Assembly: GCA_905235735.1 (NCBI GenBank)
Contig: CAJOMU010000005.1
Span: 124,001 to 188,000, forward strand
Length of the DNA: 64,000 nucleotides
Direction: 5' to 3'
Origin: an uncultured Synergistales bacterium
GTDB taxonomy: Bacteria > Synergistota > Synergistia > Synergistales > Aminobacteriaceae
The number at the start of each line of letters is the position of its first letter. The first letter of the stretch is position 1. This document shows positions 44,056 through 54,111 of the stretch, in pieces. The notes beneath the pieces were generated by a model. That model was not told the origin of the DNA and made no database searches. It saw only the letters and a list, made by a program, of their open reading frames with translations. Position numbers and translations under genes: made by a program.

Positions 44056-44260
44056 TTTGGTAAACGCTCCTTGAAATTTTATATGTACTTCCACAAAGTT
44101 ACATGTGAGTTTAGCATTCAAGGCCGAAAATGTAAAGTTTACGGAATCAGTGAAGCTCATAGATTTATACGCTCATAAATGATTGAATAATGCTCCCTGA
44201 AAGATGAGAAATTCATGTTATCATTCAGCGCAAAATTTAACAGCAAGGCAGTGATAAAAG

Positions 44261-45277
44261 ATGATAAAAGAAGCAATCGTAAAACTCGTGAATAAGGGAG
44301 ACCTCACATATGATGAAGCCTACTCAGTGATGAATGAAATCATGAACGGATCAACAAGCCCGACACAAAATGCGGCATTCCTTGCGGCAATGTCTACGAA
44401 GAGTGCAAGAGCAGAAACGATTGATGAGATTTCAGGATGTGCAGCAGCAATGAGAGAACATGCATTGAAAGTTGATACAGGAATGGAAGTTCTTGAAATA
44501 GTAGGCACAGGAGGAGACAACGCTCACAGTTTCAACATATCAACCACATCTGCAATCGTAGCGGCAGCAGGAGGAGTGAAAGTTGCAAAGCACGGAAACA
44601 GAGCAGCATCATCACAATGCGGAACGGCAGACTGTCTTGAAGCATTAGGTGTGAACATTGAACAAAACCCTGAGAAATGCATTGAGCTTCTGAAGACAGC
44701 AGGAATATGTTTCTTATTTGCGCAGAAATATCATTCATCAATGAAGTATGTCGGAGCAATCAGAAAAGAATTAGGATTCAGGACAGTGTTCAATATTCTT
44801 GGGCCTCTCACCAATCCTGCATCACCGTCAATGCAGCTTCTCGGAGTTTATGATGAATATCTAGTGAATCCATTGGCACAAGTGCTCGTGAATCTCGGAG
44901 TCAAAAGAGGAATGGTAGTTTACGGTCAGGATAAGCTCGATGAAATTTCACTTTCTGCACCGACATCAATATGTGAGATTCGAGACGGGTGGTTCAAATC
45001 GTACACGATTACGCCGGAGATGTTCGGGTTCGAGAGATGCACAAAGGAAGATATGAAAGGCGGAACTCCGAAAGAGAATGCGGAGATTACGCGGGAACTT
45101 CTCAGAGGCGCAAAGGGTCATAAAAGAAATGCGGTATTGATGAATGCAGGTGCAGCACTCTACATCGCAGGTAAGGCTGAAAGCATGAAGGAAGGAATTT
45201 CACTTGCAGGAAAGATAATTGATTCAGGGAAGGCACTTGAGACGCTGAAGAAATTTGCAGAGATAAGCAATCAATAA
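44261..45277 (+). CDS. trpD: Anthranilate phosphoribosyltransferase
   Basis: A 338-residue enzyme. [25 protein letters not shown] (substrate loop GTGGD), [15 protein letters not shown] and [10 protein letters not shown] are diagnostic. It joins anthranilate and PRPP. It is the first gene of trpDCBA here, divergent from rpsD, with 205 bases between them in which I see no T-box or leader-peptide attenuator. trpE/trpG are absent. Confidence 0.95.
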   Translation: MIKEAIVKLVNKGDLTYDEAYSVMNEIMNGSTSPTQNAAFLAAMSTKSARAETIDEISGCAAAMREHALKVDTGMEVLEIVGTGGDNAHSFNISTTSAIVAAAGGVKVAKHGNRAASSQCGTADCLEALGVNIEQNPEKCIELLKTAGICFLFAQKYHSSMKYVGAIRKELGFRTVFNILGPLTNPASPSMQLLGVYDEYLVNPLAQVLVNLGVKRGMVVYGQDKLDEISLSAPTSICEIRDGWFKSYTITPEMFGFERCTKEDMKGGTPKENAEITRELLRGAKGHKRNAVLMNAGAALYIAGKAESMKEGISLAGKIIDSGKALETLKKFAEISNQ

Positions 45278-45282
45278 TCAAT

Positions 45283-46065
45283 ATGAATATTCTCGATGAA
45301 ATTGCAGAATTCACACGTGAGAGAGTGAAACGTTCAAAGCAGATTGTATCAGCTGATGAGATTCGGAAGAGTGCATATGCAAATCAGAAGGGAAAGTTTG
45401 AATTTGAAGATGCACTGAAGAAGGAAGGCTTATCATTCATATGTGAATGCAAGAAGGCTTCACCGTCAAAGGGATTAATTGCTGAAGATTTTCCATATGT
45501 TGAGATTGCGCGTGAGTATCAATCTGCCGGAGCTGATGCAATATCCGTTCTGACTGAACCGAAATATTTTCTTGGCCATGATGAATATCTTCATGAGATT
45601 GTGAATGCTGTTGATATTCCATGTCTTCGGAAAGATTTCACGGTTGATGAATACATGATATATGAGGCAAAAGTTCTCGGAGCTTCGGCAGTATTATTGA
45701 TATGCGCAATCCTGAATGATTCACAGCTCATAGATTATATTCGTGTCTGTGATGAACTCGGAATGTCTGCACTTGTTGAGGCTCATGATGAAAGTGAAAT
45801 ACGCAGGGCAGTCAATGCAGGTGCAAGAATAATAGGTGTGAACAACCGTAACCTGAAAGATTTCAGCGTTGACCATGAAAACAGCATGAGACTTCGCAGA
45901 TTAATTCCCGATGATATTCTGTTCGTATCTGAAAGCGGCATAAGGAATGCAGACGATGTGAAGATGATTCGTGATTCGGGAGCTGACGCTGTGCTTATTG
46001 GTGAAGTTCTGATGAGAGCGCATGATAAACGTGCAATGCTTTCTGAACTGAAAAGGAAGGTGTGA
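45283..46065 (+). CDS. trpC: Indole-3-glycerol phosphate synthase
   Basis: A 260-residue TIM-barrel enzyme. FICECKKASPSKGLIAEDF is the N-terminal signature with catalytic Lys; LRKDFTVDEYMIYEA, LVEAHDESE, IGVNNRNLKDF and SESGI follow in order. It makes indole-glycerol phosphate. It lies 5 bases after trpD and touches trpB (TGAATG-type junction). Confidence 0.95.
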   Translation: MNILDEIAEFTRERVKRSKQIVSADEIRKSAYANQKGKFEFEDALKKEGLSFICECKKASPSKGLIAEDFPYVEIAREYQSAGADAISVLTEPKYFLGHDEYLHEIVNAVDIPCLRKDFTVDEYMIYEAKVLGASAVLLICAILNDSQLIDYIRVCDELGMSALVEAHDESEIRRAVNAGARIIGVNNRNLKDFSVDHENSMRLRRLIPDDILFVSESGIRNADDVKMIRDSGADAVLIGEVLMRAHDKRAMLSELKRKV

Positions 46066-47259
46066 ATGATGACTAACAAAAAAGGTCGTTTCGGTGTTCA
46101 TGGAGGGCAGTATATCCCGGAGACATTGATGAATGCGGTAACGGAACTTGAAATAGCATATGATTTCTACAAGAATGATTCAGAGTTTAACGAAGAACTT
46201 TCGAGACTGTTCAATGATTATGCGGGAAGACCGTCAAGATTATATTATGCGGAGAGAATGACACGTGATTTAGGAGGCGCAAAGATATATCTGAAACGTG
46301 AAGACCTGAATCACACAGGAGCGCATAAAATCAATAATGTACTTGGCCAGGCACTATTAGCCAAACGAATGGGAAAAACGAGACTCATCGCTGAAACTGG
46401 AGCGGGGCAGCATGGAGTAGCAACAGCTACAGCGGCGGCATTAATGGGAATGTCATGCGTTGTATTCATGGGAGAAGAAGATACAAAGAGGCAGGCTCTT
46501 AACGTCTATCGTATGCGTCTGTTAGGAGCTGAAGTGATACCCGTTAAGACAGGAACAAGTACTCTCAAAGATGCAGTCTCAGAGGCATTCCGTGAATGGA
46601 CATCGAGAATTGACGACACGCATTATTGTCTTGGTTCAGTGATGGGGCCTCACCCATTCCCTACGATAGTTCGTGATTTTCAGGCTGTAATTTCAAGAGA
46701 GATTAAAGCACAGATTCTTGAACGTGAGAATAGACGTCCTGATTACGTTATTGCATGTGTAGGAGGAGGTTCAAACGCAATAGGAAGTTTCTATCACTTC
46801 ATTGAAGACGAGAATGTAAAGCTGATTGGGTGTGAGGCAGCAGGAAGAGGAGTTGATACGTTTGAGACAGCCGCGACAATCTCAACGGGTAAACTTGGAA
46901 TATTTCACGGAATGAAATCGTATTTTTGTCAGGACGAATACGGACAGATTGCACCAGTCTACTCAATATCGGCAGGTCTCGATTATCCAGGTATAGGCCC
47001 TGAACACGCATATCTTCACGACACAGGAAGAGCTGAATATGTAGCCGTAACAGATGAAGAGGCAGTGAATGCATTTGAATATCTCTCAAGAACTGAAGGC
47101 ATAATCCCCGCAATTGAATCGGCACATGCAGTGTCATACGCGATGAAACTTGCACCATCATTGAGCCGGGAGAACATAATCGTGATAACAATTTCAGGCA
47201 GAGGCGATAAGGATTGTGCATCGGTAGCGAGATACAGAGGAGAGAATATCGATGAGTAA
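46066..47259 (+). CDS. trpB: Tryptophan synthase beta chain
   Basis: A 397-residue PLP enzyme. [16 protein letters not shown] starts the family domain; [15 protein letters not shown] holds the PLP lysine (Lys88); [18 protein letters not shown] and [15 protein letters not shown] follow. It condenses indole with serine. It overlaps trpA by 8 bases. Confidence 0.96.
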   Translation: MMTNKKGRFGVHGGQYIPETLMNAVTELEIAYDFYKNDSEFNEELSRLFNDYAGRPSRLYYAERMTRDLGGAKIYLKREDLNHTGAHKINNVLGQALLAKRMGKTRLIAETGAGQHGVATATAAALMGMSCVVFMGEEDTKRQALNVYRMRLLGAEVIPVKTGTSTLKDAVSEAFREWTSRIDDTHYCLGSVMGPHPFPTIVRDFQAVISREIKAQILERENRRPDYVIACVGGGSNAIGSFYHFIEDENVKLIGCEAAGRGVDTFETAATISTGKLGIFHGMKSYFCQDEYGQIAPVYSISAGLDYPGIGPEHAYLHDTGRAEYVAVTDEEAVNAFEYLSRTEGIIPAIESAHAVSYAMKLAPSLSRENIIVITISGRGDKDCASVARYRGENIDE

Positions 47260-48034
47260 TATACATTGTGCATTTGAACACGGAAAAGCATTTATCCCTT
47301 TCATTACGTGCGGATACCCTGATATAGAGACAACGAAGGCTGTAGTTCGTGAGGCAGTGAAGAACGGAGCAGATTTGATTGAACTGGGCATACCGTTTTC
47401 AGATCCTACAGCGGAAGGAGTTGTGATTCAGTCTGCGAATTACAGTGCATTAAAGACAGGCATAACGACGGATAAAGTGTTTGATATGGTACGTGAACTT
47501 CGCAATGATATTCATATTCCGATGGTGTTCATGACGTATGCGAACGTGATATTTTCATACGGGACTAAAAGATTTATCTCGACATGCAGAGACATTCAGA
47601 TAGACGGAATTATAGTACCTGATGTGCCGTTTGAGGAGAAAGATGAATTTCTTCCTGAATGCAAAAGATACGGTGTTGATTTAATCTCGATGATTGCACC
47701 GACATCTGAAGACAGAATCGCAAAGATTGCACATGAAGCTGAAGGTTTTCTGTATATCGTTTCAAGTCTGGGAGTAACGGGCACAAGAAGTGAAATTACG
47801 ACAGACCTCAAAGCGATAATCAATGTTGTACGAAAGCATACGAGTATTCCATGTGCGATAGGCTTTGGGATTTCGACACCAGAGCAGGCCAAGCGTATGT
47901 CAGAAATATCTGACGGTGCGATAGTTGGTTCAGCAATCATAAAGATACTCGCTGAATACGGAAGTGATTCGCCTGTTCATGTCGGAGAATATGTGAGGTC
48001 AATGAAGAACGCCGTACATACAGTGAGACATTAG
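47252..48034 (+). CDS. trpA: Tryptophan synthase alpha chain
   Basis: A 260-residue TIM barrel. [15 protein letters not shown], the catalytic region [19 protein letters not shown] (Glu and Asp) and [13 protein letters not shown] are all present. It cleaves indole-glycerol phosphate and feeds indole to TrpB. Ribosome site agaggaga at 47236-47243. It is the last gene of the operon. Confidence 0.96.
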   Translation: MSNIHCAFEHGKAFIPFITCGYPDIETTKAVVREAVKNGADLIELGIPFSDPTAEGVVIQSANYSALKTGITTDKVFDMVRELRNDIHIPMVFMTYANVIFSYGTKRFISTCRDIQIDGIIVPDVPFEEKDEFLPECKRYGVDLISMIAPTSEDRIAKIAHEAEGFLYIVSSLGVTGTRSEITTDLKAIINVVRKHTSIPCAIGFGISTPEQAKRMSEISDGAIVGSAIIKILAEYGSDSPVHVGEYVRSMKNAVHTVRH

Positions 48035-48044
48035 CATAAAATCA

Positions 48045-48070
48045 CAGACCCCGATTTAATTCGAGGTCTG
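48045..48070. terminator. Hairpin between trpA and the aldehyde dehydrogenase gene
   Basis: CAGACC/GGTCTG with an inner CGA/TCG pair and one mismatch, between two convergent genes. The T-run is weak in both directions. Confidence 0.5.
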
Positions 48071-48089
48071 CAAACTCTTTCCTGAAAAA

Positions 48090-49571
48090 CTATTCTTCGT
48101 CCATTCCGTCCTGATAAAACTCTCCGAATAATTCCTTGAGTGAAGGCATATCCTCTGGAATCGGACGCGCTACCCACGTTGTATTCATATAATGCTTCAG
48201 CGTGATGTTCTCGCTCACTATGTTTCCGCCCCATGTACCGCAACCCATTGAGTTTGTCGGAGGCATTCCGTTTGTTGCACTTCCTGCATTTCCCCTGTTG
48301 TTCGGCTGGCGAATCATGCAGCGTGAAACAGGTGCGCACATTCCGAGACGATGAATGTGATCATCATCGAATGAGTACAGTCCGCATGAATGTCCCTTGC
48401 CGCCTGACTTGTCGAAAATCTCAAGCATTATGTCTAATGCTGTCTGGAACTCTCCGCCGTACTTGAAGAGCGTTAAGAGTGTCGTTAGCTTCTCTGTGCT
48501 GAAGAAGTGCTGCTTTCCGATGCATTTCTTGATGTCGTCAGCATTGCGAATCGTGAAGCCTTCCTTCTGTCCGTTATTGGGAACTGCGATAAACTTTCTG
48601 TCCGCAGGAATTTCAAAACCTGCTGCCTTTGCGATTGCCTGTGCTGATATTGCAACTGTATCGGGCAGTCTGTGTCCTGTCTCGTCCCACATGACTTTTT
48701 TGATTGCCTCTGCCTCTTCCCATGTCGGAATATACGCGCCTTCCTTCACGAGGCCTTCAACGAAATCATCATAGACACTCTCATGAACGATTAAATTTCC
48801 ATCGCATGAACACCCTGATCCGAAATCTGCACACTTTGATATTCTGGTATTGGTTGCGGCTTCGTATGCACGTTCTTTCGTGTTGGCTGTGTTGTCTACT
48901 ATTACCGTTGAGTTTCCTGCACCTGAACCGTAAGCCGGAACTCCTGCCGAATATGCCGATTTGACCATTGGACGGCCACCTGTTGCGATGATGAGATCAA
49001 CTCTCTTCATGAGTTCCTGAGTGAGTGTGATGCTCGGCTCTTCGATTACTTGAATGATGTCTGCGGGTGCACCTTCACGAACAAGGACATCGCGAATCAT
49101 GTTTACTGTCTTGCATGTTACCTTCTTTGCTCTTGGGTGCGGTGAACAGATGAGAACGTCTCTTGCTTTCACTGCATAAATTGCCTGACCTGCCGGAGTT
49201 ACGCAAGGGTTAGTTGTAGGTACGAGTGTTGCGATTACACCTACGGGCTTTGCATATTTCACGAGACCTTTTTCTGGAATCTCTTCAATGATTCCTACGC
49301 TCTTATTTCTGAGGCAGTCTCTGAGAATCAGTTTCAGTTTGTTCCTCTTATTGCGTTTCGTAACTTTGTCGCCTAATCTGGTTTCATCAACTGCTTCATC
49401 GCAGATAGGCCCCCAGACTTTAAGCGGGTAGATTGCCGCACAGATTGCCCTGCAAAGACGATCTACGCGTTCCTGATCATACGTTGCGATGATGTCAGCC
49501 GCTACTCTGGCTTTCTTCACCATTTCCTCAATCATTGCAATTTCTTCGGGTGTTACTTCATGATGTGCCAT
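48090..49571 (-). CDS. CoA-acylating aldehyde dehydrogenase (SauS/EutE-like)
   Basis: A 493-residue enzyme of the acylating aldehyde dehydrogenase group. YAKPVGVIATLVPTTNPCVTPAGQAIYAVKARDVLICSPHPRAKK is the conserved cofactor region, and the catalytic Cys lies in GSGCSCDGNLIV. It oxidises an aldehyde to acyl-CoA with NAD(P). The closest family resemblance I can see is to sulfoacetaldehyde dehydrogenase (SauS) and propanediol/ethanolamine-type enzymes. It lies 24 bases after a TPP-dependent enzyme on the same strand, suggesting that the latter makes the aldehyde from a 2-oxo acid. Substrate unknown. Confidence 0.78.
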   Translation of the reverse strand: MAHHEVTPEEIAMIEEMVKKARVAADIIATYDQERVDRLCRAICAAIYPLKVWGPICDEAVDETRLGDKVTKRNKRNKLKLILRDCLRNKSVGIIEEIPEKGLVKYAKPVGVIATLVPTTNPCVTPAGQAIYAVKARDVLICSPHPRAKKVTCKTVNMIRDVLVREGAPADIIQVIEEPSITLTQELMKRVDLIIATGGRPMVKSAYSAGVPAYGSGAGNSTVIVDNTANTKERAYEAATNTRISKCADFGSGCSCDGNLIVHESVYDDFVEGLVKEGAYIPTWEEAEAIKKVMWDETGHRLPDTVAISAQAIAKAAGFEIPADRKFIAVPNNGQKEGFTIRNADDIKKCIGKQHFFSTEKLTTLLTLFKYGGEFQTALDIMLEIFDKSGGKGHSCGLYSFDDDHIHRLGMCAPVSRCMIRQPNNRGNAGSATNGMPPTNSMGCGTWGGNIVSENITLKHYMNTTWVARPIPEDMPSLKELFGEFYQDGMDEE

Positions 49572-49595
49572 TTTTCTAATTTTGCTCCTTTCAAT

Positions 49596-51443
49596 TTATT
49601 TCGTGATATGTGATTTCGCATGACTTGGCGGTACATACTTTCCGTTTTCTTTCTTCACGAGCTTTCCTTCTTTGACAAGTTCACTTGGAGTGTAGATATC
49701 GTTGATGTTCCAGCATCCAGGTGTAGGAACTGCGATATTCTCCATGATTGCCTCAACAAGGAAAGGTCTTCCTGCTTTGTTGGCTTCAACAGCTTTTCTC
49801 ATGGCCGGAGCGAATTCCTCTGCTGAGTTCACTCGAATTGCTTCAACTCCGTAACCTTCGGCGACCTTTGCCCAGTTAGGCGAGTATGGCTGTCCGTCAG
49901 GCGTATGGAACTTAGTACCGAACTGCGTGTGATAATTTGCGTTCTCAAGTCCTGCAATCGTACCGAAGGCCATGTTGTTCATGACTACCCATGTGCATGC
50001 AATTCCTTCTTCTACTGCTGTGGCCATGCATGTTGGGTTCACTCCGAAACCACCGTCTCCGATTAACGCGATACAAATCTTATCGGGTGCTGCCTTCTTG
50101 CCTCCGAGAACTGCACTTGCACCGAATCCCATTGTCGCCAGTCCTGATGAATGATGAACTGTGCCGGGAATCGTAATCGTGAACTGTTGAGCTACACCGT
50201 TTTTATTCCAGCCAACATCGGTGAATATCAATGCGTCTTCAGGCAATGCTTCTTTGACATCCTTCAATATTCTCTGAGGTGTCATTGGGAATCTCAGATC
50301 TTCCGTGATTGCTTTCACTGATTCTTTGAATTCTGCTTTTGCCTTTGCGATTCCTTCTCGTAATCCGGGTCTCTTTATGCCTTCGGGTTTGATTGCTTTT
50401 GCGGCATCGAGTATCTGTGCGAGTGCTAGTTTGAGGTCAGCTACTGCACCGATTTCAACGGGATAATTCCTTCCGATTTCAGTCGGATCGATATCAATCT
50501 GAATGAACTTCGTAGTTTCAGGATCAAAAGTTACTCCCTGATACCAGCTCGATGAATCCGCCTCTGCGAATCTCGTACCCAATGCAAGAATTACATCTGC
50601 ACCTAGCGTGAATGCGTGAGTGTGTGCAAGTCCCCAGAAGCCAGTCTGACCGACCATGAGAGGATGAAGATCACTTACGCACCCTTGACCCATGAGAGTA
50701 CGTGAAATTGGAATATCGAGAAATTCTGCGAGTGCTGCGAGTTCATCTGATGCCTGAGCTAAGAGAATTCCTCCGCCTGCATGAATAACTGGGTTCTTGG
50801 CCTCGATTAGTCTTTTTGCGATTGCATTTGCACATGCAGGGTCTAACGCAGGTTTCACTGTGATATGACTATCCTGATATGTTCTAGCGAAGAGGTCTTC
50901 TTCGATTTCTCTGCTCCAAATGTCCATAGGCATATCGATTAAGACGGGGCCGGGTCGTCCTGATTCTGCGAGTCTGAAAGCCTTATCGAGAATGTCAGGT
51001 AATGCTTCAGGGTCATCAACTCTCCAGCAGCGTTTGCAGACAGGTTCAAGCAATCTGTACTGTGTTGCGTCGCCATGCATATTGACTTCCTGATGAGGGT
51101 GCTTGCCATAATAATAGCTCGGAACATCACCGGCGAATACGACCATAGGAATTGAATCGAATGCTGCGTTTGCGACACCTGTTAATACGTTCGTGATTCC
51201 CGGCCCAAGATGACACATTACGACAGAGGCTTTGTGAGTTACACGTGCGTATCCGTCTGCTGCTGTGGAAGCGACTGCTTCATGACGGTTTGAGATGTAA
51301 CGAAGTTTTCCGCCTTTTTCGAGGTTACGGTTGAGGGCATCGAGCATACCGATGACGGTATGACCGCAAAGGCCGAAGATGTACTTTACATCTCTGCGTT
51401 CAAGGTAATCAACTATGAGATCCGCGACTAACTTTTTGCTCAT
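49596..51443 (-). CDS. Thiamine diphosphate-dependent enzyme, acetolactate synthase-like
   Basis: A 615-residue three-domain enzyme. The N-terminal PYR domain has RHEAVASTAADGYARVT with the catalytic Glu; the central domain binds a nucleotide-like cofactor; the C-terminal PP domain has GDGGFGVNPTCMATAVEEGIACTWVVMNN (GDG...NN TPP/Mg motif). The overall shape is that of acetolactate synthase, oxalyl-CoA or sulfopyruvate decarboxylases. No small regulatory subunit is adjacent, which argues against acetolactate synthase in amino acid synthesis. The coupling with an acylating aldehyde dehydrogenase points to 2-oxo acid decarboxylation. Ribosome site aaggagg at 51454-51460. Confidence 0.78.
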   Translation of the reverse strand: MSKKLVADLIVDYLERRDVKYIFGLCGHTVIGMLDALNRNLEKGGKLRYISNRHEAVASTAADGYARVTHKASVVMCHLGPGITNVLTGVANAAFDSIPMVVFAGDVPSYYYGKHPHQEVNMHGDATQYRLLEPVCKRCWRVDDPEALPDILDKAFRLAESGRPGPVLIDMPMDIWSREIEEDLFARTYQDSHITVKPALDPACANAIAKRLIEAKNPVIHAGGGILLAQASDELAALAEFLDIPISRTLMGQGCVSDLHPLMVGQTGFWGLAHTHAFTLGADVILALGTRFAEADSSSWYQGVTFDPETTKFIQIDIDPTEIGRNYPVEIGAVADLKLALAQILDAAKAIKPEGIKRPGLREGIAKAKAEFKESVKAITEDLRFPMTPQRILKDVKEALPEDALIFTDVGWNKNGVAQQFTITIPGTVHHSSGLATMGFGASAVLGGKKAAPDKICIALIGDGGFGVNPTCMATAVEEGIACTWVVMNNMAFGTIAGLENANYHTQFGTKFHTPDGQPYSPNWAKVAEGYGVEAIRVNSAEEFAPAMRKAVEANKAGRPFLVEAIMENIAVPTPGCWNINDIYTPSELVKEGKLVKKENGKYVPPSHAKSHITK

Positions 51444-51673
51444 ACGGAATAATACCTCCTTGAAAGATAAATATGATTCACATGAAAAACATTGAGTGAA
51501 ATAAATTTTACTGGATACGTGAATAAGATAGTATAAATTCTTTTTTTCGTCAACGAAGATATACTTACGTTCAATGGAAAATTATTAGAAAGTGAACATA
51601 GCCGTAAATGAATGAAGATGATGTGATAAAATTAGAAAAAAATTTTTGATTTCACATGAAAGGAGATTGACAA

Positions 51674-53035
51674 GTGAAGAATAGCAACGGTATAATCGAC
51701 CATCGACCAGCGACTTTTTGTCATAAAACACAAAATTCCCCAAAAATAGATTCACTTATATTTTGGGCGGTAATGGTTAATGTTTTAATTCCTAAAGCAG
51801 GTTTTAAAATTGGCGGTATTCCTATTACGCTTGGTAATATTCTCTTGTTTTTGTTGCTTATAAGAACATGTATAAAACCATTTAGGATTAAAATTAAAGA
51901 CAAAAATTTTATGTTTTTATTTCTATTATTTCCTTTGTATTGTTTTTTGCGAATTTTAATACCATCAATTGCAGGTACACTTGAAGTGTCAAGTGCGTTT
52001 TCACTCATGGCGGCTAGCTCTGTATACCCTTTAATCTTTCCTGTTATTATCACGAAAATAAGAGATGATAATCAATTAGAAACCCTGACTAAAGTTATAA
52101 CTGCCTGCCTTTTTATAACGATGATTTATGATATTCTTCAGGCCATCTTTGGTATAGCAGCTGTTCAAATTCCGGGCATAACAGTTAATTACAGTGATTA
52201 TGCGAATGCTCCAGGTCACTGGTGGTTGTTAAAATATAATGGTGGTTCTGATAATTCAAAAATTTTTTCAACATACCAAAATGGAAATTTATACGGTGTC
52301 AATATGCTTATGTTTTATCCGTTATTTAGTTTGTATTTTAGAAAAAACAAAGGTATTTTTATTTGTGCTCTTATGGTTGTGTTATTCAGTATTATTGTAT
52401 TTTTGACAGGTTCCAGAACGGTTTGGATAGGAGCACTTGTATATTCATGCCTTTTAGCATTCGAGAGTATCAGATACAGTAAAATTAAATTAAAAGGTTT
52501 GATGATTACAATAATTTTCTTATCTTTTTTTGCATTTTCCGTCGGTTATTTTATGTCACTGTTTTCGACACGAATGGGCAGGTTGTTTTACTCTCTCAAT
52601 TGGAGTGTGCTTTTAGCAGGGGGAGGCAGAACAGAGGGTGTTATACGCTCATTTCAATGGCTCTTTGACAATGGTAATATTTTGCATTTTTTGTTTGGTT
52701 CTTATGGCACAGGAGGTTATGCAGGAGCTTACGAAATGACATATTTTGCAATATTTTTCGGATATGGAATTATCGGACTGATACTATGGTTGTTGCCTAT
52801 TGTACTTGTGAGCTTGAGAATAAGACAAAAATGCATAAAATCAAAAGATATATTACTAGGGGGATTGTACAAAGGTATTTTTATCTACATGGCCTGTGCT
52901 TTTATTGATGGAGGATGGTGGCTGCCTCCAACTGTAATAAACTTATGGACACTGATAGCCTTAGCTTACAAGAAGATGCAATTCTTACCCTTAAAATGCA
53001 AATACCATGAACATCCTCTCCCGCAGTCAATGTAG
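51674..53035 (+). CDS. O-antigen ligase/polymerase (Wzy-like) membrane protein
   Basis: A 453-residue protein with about eleven membrane helices and a large loop. GSRTVWIGALVYSCLLAF and the GGGRTEGVIRSFQWLF region resemble the Wzy_C/RfaL (O-antigen ligase) domain. The gene is visibly AT-richer than its neighbours and uses AAA, TTT and ATA codons heavily, which suggests recent transfer. GTG 51674 follows aaaggaga at 51658-51665. It stands alone, with no glycosyltransferase genes nearby. Whether it polymerises or ligates glycan cannot be told. Confidence 0.7.
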   Translation: MKNSNGIIDHRPATFCHKTQNSPKIDSLIFWAVMVNVLIPKAGFKIGGIPITLGNILLFLLLIRTCIKPFRIKIKDKNFMFLFLLFPLYCFLRILIPSIAGTLEVSSAFSLMAASSVYPLIFPVIITKIRDDNQLETLTKVITACLFITMIYDILQAIFGIAAVQIPGITVNYSDYANAPGHWWLLKYNGGSDNSKIFSTYQNGNLYGVNMLMFYPLFSLYFRKNKGIFICALMVVLFSIIVFLTGSRTVWIGALVYSCLLAFESIRYSKIKLKGLMITIIFLSFFAFSVGYFMSLFSTRMGRLFYSLNWSVLLAGGGRTEGVIRSFQWLFDNGNILHFLFGSYGTGGYAGAYEMTYFAIFFGYGIIGLILWLLPIVLVSLRIRQKCIKSKDILLGGLYKGIFIYMACAFIDGGWWLPPTVINLWTLIALAYKKMQFLPLKCKYHEHPLPQSM

Positions 53036-53058
53036 GAGAGGAAATCGCTTCATCTTCA

Positions 53059-53373
53059 CTATATATTAGCTTCAACCCACGCTTTTAATTCTGGTGCTGA
53101 TTGAAATCCTACCTGCCTCGCCGTAACCTTTCCTTCCTTCATTATCATCAGGTTCGGAATGCTCATTACTCGTAATTTCCTTGCGAGTCCTGGATTTTCT
53201 TCCGCGTCTGCATTGAAGACTTCAAGTTTTCCGGCTAACTCTTCAGATAATTCTTCAATCACAGGAGCAATTGCCTTGCATGGCCCGCACCATGTTGCAG
53301 ACACATCGAGCAGTGCAACCTTCGCCGCATCAAGTTCTGTCGTGTCATCATTCATTATCTTTTTGACTGTCAT
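53059..53373 (-). CDS. trxA: Thioredoxin
   Basis: A 104-residue thioredoxin with ATWCGPCKAIAPVIEEL (active site WCGPC) and the cis-Pro in MSIPNLMI. It is cytosolic. ATG 53373 follows taggagtg. It sits 12 bases after the glutathione peroxidase-like gene on the same strand and probably reduces it, as most bacterial enzymes of that family use thioredoxin. Confidence 0.92.
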   Translation of the reverse strand: MTVKKIMNDDTTELDAAKVALLDVSATWCGPCKAIAPVIEELSEELAGKLEVFNADAEENPGLARKLRVMSIPNLMIMKEGKVTARQVGFQSAPELKAWVEANI

Positions 53374-53385
53374 TTTGATTCACTC

Positions 53386-53934
53386 CTACAGTAATGATTT
53401 CACAAATGCTTCTACTTCGGCCATGTCCGCAGTAGGTTCAAAGCGTTTCACGACGTTTCCGTTCCTGTCGACGATGAATTTCGTGAAGTTCCATTTGATG
53501 TCAGGTTTCTTCGCATAATCAGGGTCTGCCTTGCCGAGAAGGTCTTCAAGAACTGGTGTGAGTTTATTGCTCTTGTCGAATCCCTCAAAACCTTTCTGGC
53601 TCTTCAGGTAGGTGTACAGAGGAAGTTCCTTCTCGCCATTCACATCTGACTTCCTGAACTGCTCATACGTTGTGTTGAAGTGAAGTGTGCAGAACTCATG
53701 AATCTCTTCGTCTGAACCTGGTGCCTGTCCTCCGAACTGATTGCAGGGAATATCAATTATCTCAAGTCCATTATCATGATACTTCCTGTACATCTCTTCA
53801 AGAGGTGCGTACTGTGGTGTGAATCCGCATCCTGTTGCTGTGTTGACGATGAGAAGAACCTTTCCTTTGAACGCTGAGAGGGATACTTCTTCGCCTTTTG
53901 GTGTAAATACTGAATAATCATAAATCTTGCTCAT
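53386..53934 (-). CDS. Glutathione peroxidase-family thiol peroxidase
   Basis: A 182-residue protein with VNTATGCGFTPQYAPLEEMY (peroxidatic Cys), PCNQFGGQAPGS and KWNFTKFIVDRNG, the three signature regions. It reduces hydroperoxides. ATG 53934 has ggagg at 53943-53947. The frame is open upstream to 53997 and would add MISLAAVILFFTTEAYS, a possible signal peptide, but that has no positive residues and a poor ribosome site, so the cytosolic form is preferred. It forms an operon with thioredoxin. Confidence 0.85.
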   Translation of the reverse strand: MSKIYDYSVFTPKGEEVSLSAFKGKVLLIVNTATGCGFTPQYAPLEEMYRKYHDNGLEIIDIPCNQFGGQAPGSDEEIHEFCTLHFNTTYEQFRKSDVNGEKELPLYTYLKSQKGFEGFDKSNKLTPVLEDLLGKADPDYAKKPDIKWNFTKFIVDRNGNVVKRFEPTADMAEVEAFVKSLL

Positions 53935-54033
53935 TGAATATGCCTCCGTTGTGAAAAATAGAATTACTGCTGCGAGGGAAATCATAATACATCTCAATTA
54001 TGTATCACCAGGAACTATTATACATGAACACGC

Positions 54034-54066
54034 AAAAAATCCCCGCTAACCTTAAAGCTAACAGGG
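54034..54066 (-). terminator. Terminator after the YHYH fragment
   Basis: On the minus strand CCCTGTTAGC pairs with GTTAGCGGGG (wobble pairs) around a short loop, followed by six T residues after GGGGA. It ends the leftward unit that begins with the HNH gene. Confidence 0.75.
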
Positions 54067-54111
54067 ACATTATTCTCTACGGTTCTTTCTACGGTCAATG
54101 TATAAAACACA

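Noticed and set aside
44056-44260. Tryptophan attenuator or T-box before trpD
   Set aside because: No Trp codon run, no T-box motif and no terminator pair visible.
51474-51673. Promoters in the 230-base gap between the TPP enzyme and Wzy-like genes
   Set aside because: AT-rich with several TATAAT-like and TTGAC-like hexamers but none with proper spacing; nothing firm to annotate.
53935-53997. Signal-peptide form of the glutathione peroxidase
   Set aside because: The added segment lacks positive charges and a ribosome site, whereas the internal ATG at 53934 has ggagg at good spacing; kept only as an alternative.
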